Assembly (NCBI GenBank): GCA_900542005.1
Contig: UQLW01000002.1
Span: 1-64,000 of the forward strand
Direction of reading: 5' to 3'
DNA length: 64,000 bases
Source of the DNA: an uncultured Eubacteriales bacterium
GTDB lineage: Bacteria; Bacillota; Clostridia; Christensenellales; UMGS416
Both the position numbers and the translations under genes were made by a program. Shown in pieces: positions 33,603 through 40,757 of the stretch. The notes beneath the pieces were generated by a model. It had not been told where the DNA came from and did not search any database. It saw nothing but the letters and a program-made list of their open reading frames with translations. Each line of letters starts with the position of its first letter. Position 1 is the first letter of the stretch.

Positions 33603-34390
33603 TATGCTCCCTCCAGGAATACCCGGGCGATCCGGGCGAATTCATCCCCCCGCTCCAGATAGGCGAAATGCCCCGCGCCCTTGAGCACCACCAGGCCCGC
33701 GTCGGGGATCTCCCGCTCCATGATCTGGCCAAAGTACAGGGGGGTATCGGTGTCCTGGTCGCCAAAGATAAGCAGCGTGGACGCTTTTATATCCTTTAGA
33801 TAACCCTTCAGATCCTGGTTAACCACCTTGACAAAGGTGCCGCGCAGGGTCTCCGGCAGCGCGCGGTAGTCGCTGGAGCCGGCCCGGGCACGGATCTTAT
33901 CCTCCACATCCCAGCCCAGCGCCTTGAGCAAGCGCTTCAGCCCGCTTTTTCGGGCAATCCACTTCATCGCCTTGTAGCTGTATACCTTCAGGTAGTATTT
34001 CGCGCCGCGCTTGGGGATAAGCCCCGCCGCGCCGGTCAGCACCATCTTGCCCACCATCTCCGGGTGGCGGGCTGCCAGCAGGATCGCTACCCGGCAGCCA
34101 AAGGAATGGGCGATGATGTCGCATCTCTCAAGGCCCATGGCCTGCATCCATGTCCGCAGGCACTCCATATAGTCGTTCACGTCCCAGCTCTCCGGCGGCA
34201 GGCCGCTCTGGCCAAAGCCGGGGAAATCGATGGCGTAGACCCGGCGGCTGCCGGAAAAGGCCAGCGCCACCGGCGCAAAGGAATCGGCCTGGCCGCCCCA
34301 ACCATGCAGCAGCAGCAGCGGCTTGCCCGCCCCGGTTTGCTTATGATGGATCTTCACCGGCCCGGCCTGGGTAAAGGCTTCCTCAAACAA
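33602..34390 (-). CDS. Alpha/beta hydrolase
   Basis: 262 aa. Oxyanion HGWGG at ~30, nucleophile Ser in AHSFGCR (~93), Asp in FGDQDTDTP, and His in GAGHFAYLE: a full triad. A cap domain (residues ~125-190) is rich in Lys and Arg. Substrate unknown. Start is TTG at 34390 with GGAG 6 nt upstream; no suitable ATG is seen. First gene of the murF-ddl-icd run. The short intergenic and TAATG overlap indicate a shared transcript. Confidence 0.82.
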   Translation of the reverse strand: MFEEAFTQAGPVKIHHKQTGAGKPLLLLHGWGGQADSFAPVALAFSGSRRVYAIDFPGFGQSGLPPESWDVNDYMECLRTWMQAMGLERCDIIAHSFGCRVAILLAARHPEMVGKMVLTGAAGLIPKRGAKYYLKVYSYKAMKWIARKSGLKRLLKALGWDVEDKIRARAGSSDYRALPETLRGTFVKVVNQDLKGYLKDIKASTLLIFGDQDTDTPLYFGQIMEREIPDAGLVVLKGAGHFAYLERGDEFARIARVFLEGA

Positions 34391-34488
34391 TGAACGCTCC
34401 TCGCTTATTTTTCATATTCTCCCCGCAGCCCTGGAAAGGGCAGGGTAATCTACCGAATTCATCTAAACTATTGTACACAAAAAACCCC

Positions 34489-34525
34489 AAAAAAGAAACC
34501 CGGAGGGAAAATTTCTTCCTCCGGG
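34489..34525 (-). terminator. Terminator after the BFD-type Fe-S gene
   Basis: CCCGGAGG (34499-34506) with CCTCCGGG (34518-34525). The minus transcript then reads TTTCTTTTTT. Confidence 0.88.
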
Positions 34526-34547
34526 CCCTGCTATGCCGGTATTTTGC

Positions 34548-34754
34548 CTACATGGACTGATCCATGATCCGGGAGATGATGTCAAAAATCTTGTCGTGAC
34601 ATTTGCCGCACCCCGTGGAGCAGCCCGTCTGACGCTGCACATCCTCGAAGGCCGCTTCCACATCAGAAAAAGTCTTCAGATGATGAAGCGCATCCTCAAT
34701 GGCAGCCAAAGAAACCTGCTTGCAGTTACAGATCATCGTGTTTTCCGCGTTCAT
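34548..34754 (-). CDS. BFD-like [2Fe-2S]-binding small protein
   Basis: 68 aa. The CNC pair at the N-terminus and CSTGCGKC near residue 46-53 give the C-x-C...C-x4-C pattern of the BFD/Fer2_BFD domain, which binds a 2Fe-2S cluster. Free BFD-like proteins act in Fe-S or electron transfer, or sit as domains on nitrite reductase and NifU. Start 34754 is favoured (GGAGG about 10 nt upstream); an ATG at 34784 has no RBS. Follows the DUF1989 gene closely, same strand, before a terminator. Confidence 0.85.
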   Translation of the reverse strand: MNAENTMICNCKQVSLAAIEDALHHLKTFSDVEAAFEDVQRQTGCSTGCGKCHDKIFDIISRIMDQSM

Positions 34755-34790
34755 GCGATACCCGCCTCCATTCAGTTGATTCATTCTGCC

Positions 34791-35393
34791 CTATGGCATA
34801 GCCGCACTTTCCACAATAACATCCACCGGCGTACACTTTCCGCTATTGCAGCCGCTCTCTGAAACGCTGCAGGCGGCAATGCCTATGCGCATATCCATTT
34901 CCGCTTTCAGTACGATTCTGCTGCCCGCCGTAGAGAGCGGGCGCTCGACGGATATCGTGCCGTCCGGATGAATCCTTGTGTGCATAAACAGGTTTACCGG
35001 ATGAATGATAGGCCTTGCTTCCCCCAAGCTTCGGTTAATATTTTCAAGGCAATTAGGATGCCCCGCCGCATTATGATAAAAGAAATCATACATTTCAGGC
35101 CGACAGCAGGGGTGCAGGAGATCATGCTCGCCTACATCGTCCTCTAGGATTTGGAACATCGGCCGATAAAGGTTGGAATACAGATGATCGCCTATTCGCA
35201 GCCGAAGCGATTCATTACAGTCGATGGTCACGCCAGTTGATAAAAATTCCTGTTTATTTTCGGCGCATTCAGCAAAAAAATCGGCAACCTGACCGCCCTC
35301 TACATCTACGACGGTGACGCGCTGGCCTGCCTGCACGGTAATCCCTATGCCAGAGCAGGCATCGATCCTATATTTCCGCTTTTTCTCTTCCAT
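34791..35393 (-). CDS. DUF1989/urea carboxylase-associated family protein
   Basis: 200 aa. RIDACSGIGITVQAGQRVTVVDVEGGQVADFF is the DUF1989 opening; CCRPEMYDFF and NPxxLFMHTRIHPDG follow, with C and H positions that may bind metal. Homologues sit next to urea carboxylase or guanidine-degrading enzymes, but none of those are here. Near the end is a Cys-rich stretch (ACSVSESGCNSGKC). The ATG at 35393 is the likely start; an in-frame TTG at 35405 is the alternative. Neither has a good RBS. Confidence 0.8.
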   Translation of the reverse strand: MEEKKRKYRIDACSGIGITVQAGQRVTVVDVEGGQVADFFAECAENKQEFLSTGVTIDCNESLRLRIGDHLYSNLYRPMFQILEDDVGEHDLLHPCCRPEMYDFFYHNAAGHPNCLENINRSLGEARPIIHPVNLFMHTRIHPDGTISVERPLSTAGSRIVLKAEMDMRIGIAACSVSESGCNSGKCTPVDVIVESAAMP

Positions 35394-35423
35394 GCTATAC
35401 AGCAATCCTCTCTGCCTACCAAA

Positions 35424-35452
35424 ATCGTACTACAGATTCCCAAACCCGTCAA
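35424..35452 (-). promoter_or_regulatory. Promoter of the DUF1989-BFD unit
   Basis: TTGACG (35447-35452), 17 nt, TACGAT (35424-35429) on the minus strand. Confidence 0.7.
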
Positions 35453-35484
35453 GACGCCTCACTGGCGGGCTGCCCCAAATGCGT

Positions 35485-35976
35485 TTACCGGCCGCCGGCT
35501 GCCTCTGTGCCTCCCGCCATATAGGGCCGCGTATCGTGGCACCACATGATGAGGGCGTCCTCTTTGTTGTCCTCGTAATACTTGTCCCGCTTCCCCTCGG
35601 TCACGAAGCCCAGCTTGGCATACAGCCCCTGGGCCGGCAGGTTGGAGACGCGCACCTCCAGGGTCATCTCGGTGATCTCCAGCTCCTGATAGGCCAGGGC
35701 CATCAGCGCCCGCAGCAGCCGCTCGCCATAGCCGCGCCGCCGCGCCCAGGAGGCCGTGGAGATGGAGGTGATCTCCGAGGAGCCCAGGATCATCCACATG
35801 CCGCCGTAGGCGGCTACCACCCCGTCCTCCTCCAGCACCAGATACCGGGCCAGCGCATTCTCCAGCTCGTGGGCGAAGGCATCCTTGGGCCAGGGCAGGG
35901 TGAAGCCCTCGCGCTCAATGGCCTCTACGGCGGGCAGGTCGTCCCGCGTCATAGGGCGGATTTCCACCCGGCTCAT
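35485..35976 (-). CDS. rimI: Ribosomal-protein-alanine N-acetyltransferase RimI
   Basis: 163 aa. GNAT fold: IRPMTRDDLPAVEAIEREGF opening, EITSISTASWARRRGYGERLL as the acetyl-CoA loop, NLPAQGLYAKLGFVTEGKRDKYY closing. In Firmicutes RimI is normally encoded beside tsaB and tsaE, as here. The ATG overlaps the tsaB stop (ATGA), so start 35976 is secure; the longer upstream frame is just the tsaB reading region. Acetylates the N-terminus of bS18 in E. coli; other targets are possible. Confidence 0.92.
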   Translation of the reverse strand: MSRVEIRPMTRDDLPAVEAIEREGFTLPWPKDAFAHELENALARYLVLEEDGVVAAYGGMWMILGSSEITSISTASWARRRGYGERLLRALMALAYQELEITEMTLEVRVSNLPAQGLYAKLGFVTEGKRDKYYEDNKEDALIMWCHDTRPYMAGGTEAAGGR

Positions 35977-36668
35977 TTGATCCACGCCGCCTTCTTCGCA
36001 TTGGAGGCCCGCACATACCGGGGGGTCAGCGATTGGGCCGTCTGCGTCAGCCCGGCCTGCGCCCGCTCCCACACCAGCAGCGCCGCCGAGGAGGCCCGCT
36101 GCAGCCGGTGCCCCTCCGGCGCGAAAAGAGCCTGGCTGCCCAGCCTCTGCTGGATCGCCTCCCGGTGCACCGGCACGCCGTCGCCCAGAAAGAGCGCCGG
36201 CAGGGCGCGCTTTTCAATCTCCTCCAGCAGCGCCTCCAGGGGGATGGCCAGGTCGCCGGTCTCCCGCACCATGCGCCCCTGGTGCCAGTGGAAAAGGGCG
36301 CCGTATACCTGCCCCCGCCGGGCGTCCAGGATGGGGGCCGTCACGCCCTGGAAGAAGGGCACGTTCATGGCCAGCACATCCAGGGTACCCACGCCGGTCA
36401 CCGGCTTGCCCGCCGCCTGGGCCAGCCCCTTGACGGTGGCCACCCCGATGCGCAGGCCTGTGAAGGAGCCGGGGCCCTCCACCACGCCGTATACGTCCAC
36501 ATCCGCAGGCTCCCAGCCTGTCAGGGTAAAGGCGGCCTCCACCAGGGGCATCAGCTTTTCCGAGTGGGTCAGCCCGTGGATAAGGTTGGCCTCATAGACA
36601 AGCTTGCCCTCCTCCATCATGGCCACCGAGGCCACCTGGGTAGAGGCGTCCAGCACGCAGATTCTCAT
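35973..36668 (-). CDS. tsaB: tRNA t6A37 synthesis protein TsaB
   Basis: 231 aa. ASKHA-fold scaffold of the TsaBDE complex that adds threonylcarbamoyl to A37 of ANN-decoding tRNAs. CVLDASTQVASVAMMEEG, EGPGSFTGLRIGVATVKGLA and LDARRGQVYGALF are the family motifs. Normal length. ATGA overlap with tsaE upstream and rimI downstream; GGAGGAG precedes the ATG. TsaD is not in this window. Confidence 0.95.
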   Translation of the reverse strand: MRICVLDASTQVASVAMMEEGKLVYEANLIHGLTHSEKLMPLVEAAFTLTGWEPADVDVYGVVEGPGSFTGLRIGVATVKGLAQAAGKPVTGVGTLDVLAMNVPFFQGVTAPILDARRGQVYGALFHWHQGRMVRETGDLAIPLEALLEEIEKRALPALFLGDGVPVHREAIQQRLGSQALFAPEGHRLQRASSAALLVWERAQAGLTQTAQSLTPRYVRASNAKKAAWIK

Positions 36669-37120
36669 TCCATCTCCTCCAGCATCCGCTCATACCGCGC
36701 CCCCCGGGGCTTCAGGGTAAAGGTGCGCGTGCATTCCCCGGTAATGGCGATCTTGATATCCAGCCGCTCCTCGGGCAGCAGGTCGCCCGCCTGCTGGGGC
36801 CATTCGATGGCCGAAAGCCCCCGGCCATACCAGTATTCCTCCACCCCCACCGATTCCAGCTCATCCTCATCGGAAAGGCGGTACAGGTCGAAATGATAGA
36901 GCGGGATGGGCCCGTCATGCTCATGCACCAGGGCAAAGGTGGGGCTGGACACCTGGCTGTTTAGGCCCATACCCTGGCACAGGCCATGAACAAAGGCCGT
37001 CTTTCCGGCGCCCATATCGCCCCAAAGGGCCACCACCGCGCCGGGGAAGGCCTGTGCCCCCAGCCGGCGGGCCAGCGCCTGGGTTTCGGCCGCGCTGTGG
37101 GAGAGGATTTGCATTTCCAT
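36665..37120 (-). CDS. tsaE: tRNA t6A37 synthesis ATPase TsaE
   Basis: 151 aa. P-loop LWGDMGAGKTAFVHGLCQG at ~32-50, VSSPTFALVHEH, YHFDLYRL and IEWPQQAGDLLPEE, all family signatures. Binds the TsaBD heterodimer and hydrolyses ATP to reset it. AAGGAG lies 5 nt before the ATG. It lies 50 nt after ribU on the same strand without an obvious terminator between, so FMN-dependent readthrough into this operon is possible. Confidence 0.95.
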   Translation of the reverse strand: MEMQILSHSAAETQALARRLGAQAFPGAVVALWGDMGAGKTAFVHGLCQGMGLNSQVSSPTFALVHEHDGPIPLYHFDLYRLSDEDELESVGVEEYWYGRGLSAIEWPQQAGDLLPEERLDIKIAITGECTRTFTLKPRGARYERMLEEME

Positions 37121-37169
37121 ACTGGCTCCTTATTCCGATATAACCGTAAAATCTGCCTCCAGGCGCCAA

Positions 37170-37838
37170 TCACAGCACGCCCTGCAGGACAAGAATGATC
37201 AAAACACAAGCTAGCAGCACCGCAACGGCGGCCAGCATGACCCCCACAACCCCCTTGGACGCAGGCTTTGCCTCCTGCTTCTCCGGCAGCATATGGACGG
37301 CGCGCAGCGCCCGAACCAAGGGCTTATAAAGCAACAGCGTTAAGGCTACGTTGATACCGCCTTTGAGTAGGTTAAAGGGCAAAAAGGCGGGAAGCAACAT
37401 ACCGGCCACCGCTTCCCGGCTCATGGAGGGCGTATACAGCGGCACCATGATGTAGTTCCATAGAAGCATTGCCGCCGCAGAGAAAAGCATACCGGTTACA
37501 AGGCCTATCACAGCGCCGCGGAGCGTCTGCTGCTTTTTGTAAATATAGGCTGCGGTGCAGGTAAAGGCGCAGGTCGATATCACGTTCATCACCATGCCGA
37601 TGATGCCGGTATCGCTGACCGTAATCATCTCCGCAAAGGAAACCACAAGAGACACAGCCAACGACGACAAGGGGCCGTAAATCAGGCCTGCAAAGGCAAT
37701 GATGATATCCTTGGGTTCATATTTAAGAAATAAGACCACAGGGATCCTGCAAACAGCCATCACAATATAGGCCAAGGCGGCCATCATCGCCAGGATAACC
37801 AATTTCCGTGTTCTGGTAAGGTTGATGCTTTGTTTCAT
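37170..37838 (-). CDS. ribU: Riboflavin ECF transporter S component RibU
   Basis: 222 aa, six helices. TRKLVILAMMAALAYIVMAV is the S-component start; FLKYEPKDIIIAFAGLIYGPLSSLAVSLVVS is the RibU ligand-binding region (KYEPKD). A basic cytoplasmic tail segment precedes a last helix. Imports riboflavin with the shared EcfA/A'/T. The start at 37838 has GGAGG 7 nt upstream; the longer frame would run through the FMN riboswitch and is rejected. Under FMN riboswitch control. Confidence 0.93.
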   Translation of the reverse strand: MKQSINLTRTRKLVILAMMAALAYIVMAVCRIPVVLFLKYEPKDIIIAFAGLIYGPLSSLAVSLVVSFAEMITVSDTGIIGMVMNVISTCAFTCTAAYIYKKQQTLRGAVIGLVTGMLFSAAAMLLWNYIMVPLYTPSMSREAVAGMLLPAFLPFNLLKGGINVALTLLLYKPLVRALRAVHMLPEKQEAKPASKGVVGVMLAAVAVLLACVLIILVLQGVL

Positions 37839-37850
37839 GATGCTTCCTCC

Positions 37851-37879
37851 AAAAAATTCCCGGGGTAAAGCCCCGGGAA
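37851..37879 (-). terminator. FMN riboswitch terminator
   Basis: TTCCCGGGG (37857-37865) with CCCCGGGAA (37871-37879), then six T on the minus strand. It is the expression platform ahead of ribU. Confidence 0.9.
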
Positions 37880-37902
37880 CGCACGAAAAAACACCATGCA
37901 GC

Positions 37903-38012
37903 CTTTTTCCATCCAGACTATACTGTCGGCACCGGAATTTCACCGGTTCAACCCTGTTACGGGCTCGCGGGCTATACCGCCGGTGGGGAATTTCACCCCG
38001 CCCCAAAGACTT
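37903..38012 (-). ncRNA. FMN riboswitch (RFN element)
   Basis: On the minus strand the conserved blocks appear in order: GGGGCGGGGTGAAATTCCCCACC, GGCGGTATAGCCCGCGAGCC, GGTTGAACCGGTGAAATTCCGGTGCCGACAGTATAGTCTGGATG. Each matches the RFN consensus. With FMN bound, the terminator at 37851-37879 should form and stop ribU expression. Confidence 0.97.
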
Positions 38013-38032
38013 ACCTCGTATATTGTGACCTT

Positions 38033-38062
38033 AGTATAGCGCCGCGCCGCCGCCCTTGTCAA
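38033..38062 (-). promoter_or_regulatory. Promoter of the FMN riboswitch/ribU
   Basis: TTGACA (38057-38062), 18 nt, TATACT (38033-38038) on the minus strand. Confidence 0.82.
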
Positions 38063-38095
38063 GGGTGCAGGCCGGCTGCTTGGACCGCAGAGCGC

Positions 38096-38452
38096 TTACT
38101 TTTTCTCATGGCTCCGGGCCAGGATCGTAATCATATTCTGCACAAGCCGCCGTTCATCCTCGGGGAGGCTGTAGAGCATTTCCGTAAAGGCAGCGGCGCT
38201 GTAGCGGTTGCGCTTGCCGCCCGCCAGGAACATCTCCCCCTTCCCGGTGCGTAGCCATTCAGGGTTGGCGTTGAAGCGCATCTGAAGATAGCTATAAAAA
38301 TCCTCCGAAGGGGATTTAATGGCGCCCGCTACCAGATTTCCTATATAGCTACGCCCTTTTCCCATGTCTGCACTTAACTTCATATAGGATATATTGTATT
38401 CTTTAAGTTCTGCAAACAAGGCTAAAATTCGTTCGCTAAATTCACTTTTCAT
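38096..38452 (-). CDS. XRE-family HTH regulator, second of a tandem pair
   Basis: 118 aa. Helix-turn-helix in YNISYMKLSADMGKGRSYIGNLVAG, then NANPEWLRTGKGEMFLAGG, a motif of phage- and ICE-type repressors where the domain ends. The C-terminal ~40 residues (LYSLPEDERRLVQNMITILA) are a helical tail, perhaps for dimerisation. It shares clear sequence identity with the gene just upstream. Start 38452 is preferred (GGGA 6 nt upstream); it overlaps the first copy's stop by 11 nt. Confidence 0.82.
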   Translation of the reverse strand: MKSEFSERILALFAELKEYNISYMKLSADMGKGRSYIGNLVAGAIKSPSEDFYSYLQMRFNANPEWLRTGKGEMFLAGGKRNRYSAAAFTEMLYSLPEDERRLVQNMITILARSHEKK

Positions 38453-38822
38453 TGGCATTCCCGCTTTTCTGATGATTCCGCATCAATATTGTAAGCATAT
38501 TCTGAACCAGTATTCGTTCATCCTCAGGAAGAGAATATAGCATTTGGGTATAGGACGCTGCGCTATAGTGGTTCACTTTTCCGCCCGCCAGGAACATCTC
38601 CCCCTTCCCGGTGCGGAGCCATTCGGGGTTAGCATTGAAGCGAATTTGCAAATAACTATATAAGTCATCTGATGGTTCTTTAATTGCGCCCGACAAGATA
38701 TTCCCTATATAGCTTTGTCCCTTTCCCATATCTCGGCTAAGCTTGATATACGAAATATTATATTCTTTTTTCAATTCTAACAGCATCGTCTCAAGCCGTG
38801 AACGGATCGTATTTTCTGTCAT
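38442..38822 (-). CDS. XRE-family HTH regulator, first of a tandem pair
   Basis: 126 aa. Same architecture as its neighbour: HTH YNISYIKLSRDMGKGQSYIGNILSG, NANPEWLRTGKGEMFLAGG, then YSLPEDERILVQNMLTIL. The two copies probably arose by tandem duplication, and both keep the recognition helix with GKGxSYIGN. The start at 38822 has GAGG 9 nt upstream; the ATG at 38852 has none. The N-terminal halves are of lower GC than the C-terminal halves. Confidence 0.82.
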   Translation of the reverse strand: MTENTIRSRLETMLLELKKEYNISYIKLSRDMGKGQSYIGNILSGAIKEPSDDLYSYLQIRFNANPEWLRTGKGEMFLAGGKVNHYSAASYTQMLYSLPEDERILVQNMLTILMRNHQKSGNANEK

Positions 38823-38854
38823 CAACGTTCGCCTCGAATCACTTTTTCCCATCT

Positions 38855-38883
38855 ATATGATAATTTAACATTATTCGTCATAT
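38855..38883. promoter_or_regulatory. Candidate operator between divergent XRE and unknown genes
   Basis: ATATGATAAT and ATTATTCGTCATAT form an imperfect inverted repeat (outer half-sites ATATGA at 38855-38860 and TCATAT at 38878-38883). It lies at the minus-strand promoter area and just left of the plus-strand -35, well placed for autoregulation. Confidence 0.4.
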
Positions 38884-38884
38884 G

Positions 38885-38914
38885 TTGACAATATCCAATT
38901 CACATGTTTATAAT
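38885..38914 (+). promoter_or_regulatory. Consensus promoter of the unknown gene at 38976
   Basis: TTGACA (38885-38890), 18 nt, TATAAT (38909-38914). A minus-strand -35-like TTGTCA (38886-38891) overlaps it, followed by TAAATT or TTAAAT, so the two transcripts likely compete. Confidence 0.8.
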
Positions 38915-38975
38915 GTTCCCATCATCACTCCATCTTTATGATGATATAAAATCATTTCATAGAAGGTATAGCAAT

Positions 38976-39329
38976 ATGGAAAAAACTGATGCTGCCCAAA
39001 TTCATAACTATGCCAACAGCCTAAGCGCGTCCGACCGCACTGCCCTCGCCCAGCTTATCCAGTTTTCTGAACAGATCGCTGCCCTCCGCACCCGCCAGCG
39101 TCACCTGCAAACGGGAGATGCCTCCAAGGCCGCTGTATTGGAGGCGCTGGGCCTTGCGGCCGATATCGCCGCGCTCCGCCAGCAGCAGGCCAAGCTGGCC
39201 GCCCGGATCATTGCTTCCATCCCCAGCGAATGCCTGGAGCCCGATACCCTGAAGCTGCTGGAGCCACTGCTGTATCCCGCCGAGCAGCGCGCATATCCCA
39301 GGAAAGGCGCCTGCCATACCTCAAAATAA
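38976..39329 (+). CDS. Small helical protein of unknown function
   Basis: 117 aa. All-helical, with a Gln/Arg/Ala-rich coiled-coil-like centre (SEQIAALRTRQRHLQ, IAALRQQQAKLAARII), then a Pro-containing basic tail. No family recognised. The start is set at 38976 (GAAGG 9 nt upstream), since the predicted transcript begins near 38920, after the longer frame's ATG at 38904. Divergent from the two XRE repressors, from which control is inferred. Arrangement as in phage or ICE switch regions. Confidence 0.6.
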   Translation: MEKTDAAQIHNYANSLSASDRTALAQLIQFSEQIAALRTRQRHLQTGDASKAAVLEALGLAADIAALRQQQAKLAARIIASIPSECLEPDTLKLLEPLLYPAEQRAYPRKGACHTSK

Positions 39330-39518
39330 ACCGGGCTATGCCGCTGCCCTTACGCATAGCCTCAGCCTTCGGGATGCCCAGGCATGCAGCAGCATATCCC
39401 GCGGCCAGCGCGAGGGCCTTTGGGTGCAGGCCGGCCGCTTTATACCCGCGCTTGCCCGCCTTTACCCGCAAGGGCGCGGTCTCGCCGCCGACTAGCCACC
39501 CCAATGGCCCAAAAACGC
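39330..39518. other. Gene-free region, about 190 nt
   Basis: GC-rich, with open frames in several phases but no RBS-supported start. It may be a decayed coding region. Nothing further recognised. Confidence 0.4.
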
Positions 39519-39560
39519 AAAAAAAGGCCCATACCTGGCAAAAATCAGATATGGGCCTTT
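39519..39560 (-). terminator. Terminator after the amidohydrolase gene
   Basis: AAAGGCCCATA (39523-39533) with TATGGGCCTTT (39550-39560) and a seven-A tract on the plus side. Confidence 0.88.
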
Positions 39561-39563
39561 CCT

Positions 39564-40715
39564 TTATGCTTCGGTAAAGACCGATTGACCGTTCACAAAC
39601 ACCTGTTTGACATGGGTCCGCACGTCAAGGGGGTCGCCGGCAAAGAGCACGATATCCGCGTCCTTGCCCGGCTCCAGGGAGCCTACCCGCTCGTCGATCC
39701 CCGTGATCTCAGCCGCCCAGATGGTGATGGCCTTGAGGGCTGACTCCGGATCCAGCCCTTCGCGCACCGCCAGGGAGGCGCATACCGGCAGATACATGGT
39801 GGGGATCACCGGATGGTCGGTCATCAGGGCGAACTTCAGGCCAGCCTTGGCGAATTCGGCCGGAGCCCGGAAGGTCAGCTTGTTGAGCTCGATCTTGCTG
39901 CGGTCAGTCAAGAGCGGCCCCAGGATGCACTTGGCGTCCTCCTCCTTGAGGTAATCCAGGATGCGGTAGCCCTCGGTGCAGTGCTCCAGGGTATATTCCA
40001 CGCCGAACTCCTTGCAGATGCGGATGGCCGTCAGGATATCGTCGGCCCGGTGGGCGTGAATCTTCATATAGAGCCGGTTCTCCAGCACGTCCACCAGCAC
40101 GTCCTTTTTCAGGTCCTGGTCAGGCACGTCCTCGTCGTTATCAATCTTCTTGCGGTAGGCCTGCGCCCCGGCCAGCGCCTCGCGCAGCAGGGCGGCGGTG
40201 GCCATGCGGGTGCTGGGCGTGCGCTTCAGGCCCGAATACACCCGCTTGGGGTTCTCACCGAAGGCGCATTTAAGCGCCAGAGGATTGGCGATCACCATAT
40301 CGTCCACCCGGCGGCCATAGGTTTTCATGGCCACAAAGGTGCCGCCAATGACATTGGCGCTGCCGGGGCCGGTGCATACGGTGGTCACGCCGTGCTCATA
40401 GGCCTCCTGGAAGCATACGTCCTCGGGATTGATCGCATCAATGGCCCGCAGGTGGGGCGTGATGGGGTCGGTCATTTCGTTGCCGTCATCCCCCTCAAAG
40501 CCCATCCCGTTCTCGAACATGCCGATATGGCAGTGGGCATCGATGAAGCCGGGCAGCGCCGTCAGCCCCTGGGCCTCCACGCAGGGGGTCCCGTCGGGGG
40601 CAGGCAGCTGCTCGCCCACCGCGGCGATGCGCCCTTCGTCGTCAATCAGGATGTCGCCCTTCTCATAGGTTTGTCCGGCCATGGTCATGACCTTGGCGTT
40701 CCGAATCAGCAGCAT
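39564..40715 (-). CDS. Amidohydrolase family protein
   Basis: 383 aa. Metal-dependent TIM-barrel hydrolase: LPGFIDAHCHIGMFENG at ~53-70 (HxH), HAHRADD and TLEHCTEG for the next histidines, MTDHPVIP for the Asp. The C-terminal LEPGKDADIVLFAGDPLD is typical of imidazolonepropionase/atrazine-hydrolase-like enzymes. Annotated relatives are called simply amidohydrolase; the substrate is unknown. AGGAGG lies 5 nt before the ATG. Last gene after thrS and galK. Confidence 0.88.
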   Translation of the reverse strand: MLLIRNAKVMTMAGQTYEKGDILIDDEGRIAAVGEQLPAPDGTPCVEAQGLTALPGFIDAHCHIGMFENGMGFEGDDGNEMTDPITPHLRAIDAINPEDVCFQEAYEHGVTTVCTGPGSANVIGGTFVAMKTYGRRVDDMVIANPLALKCAFGENPKRVYSGLKRTPSTRMATAALLREALAGAQAYRKKIDNDEDVPDQDLKKDVLVDVLENRLYMKIHAHRADDILTAIRICKEFGVEYTLEHCTEGYRILDYLKEEDAKCILGPLLTDRSKIELNKLTFRAPAEFAKAGLKFALMTDHPVIPTMYLPVCASLAVREGLDPESALKAITIWAAEITGIDERVGSLEPGKDADIVLFAGDPLDVRTHVKQVFVNGQSVFTEA

Positions 40716-40757
40716 GATATCCTCCTTCTTCTATCGCCCGCGCATCGCGGGGTAGGG

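Noticed and set aside
37839..38006. N-terminal extension of ribU
   Set aside because: It lies in the FMN riboswitch and terminator; AGGAGG and the family start favour 37838.
39208..39504. 98-codon minus-strand frame overlapping the unknown gene and the following gap
   Set aside because: No RBS or recognisable domain; it conflicts with a plus-strand gene that has a consensus promoter.
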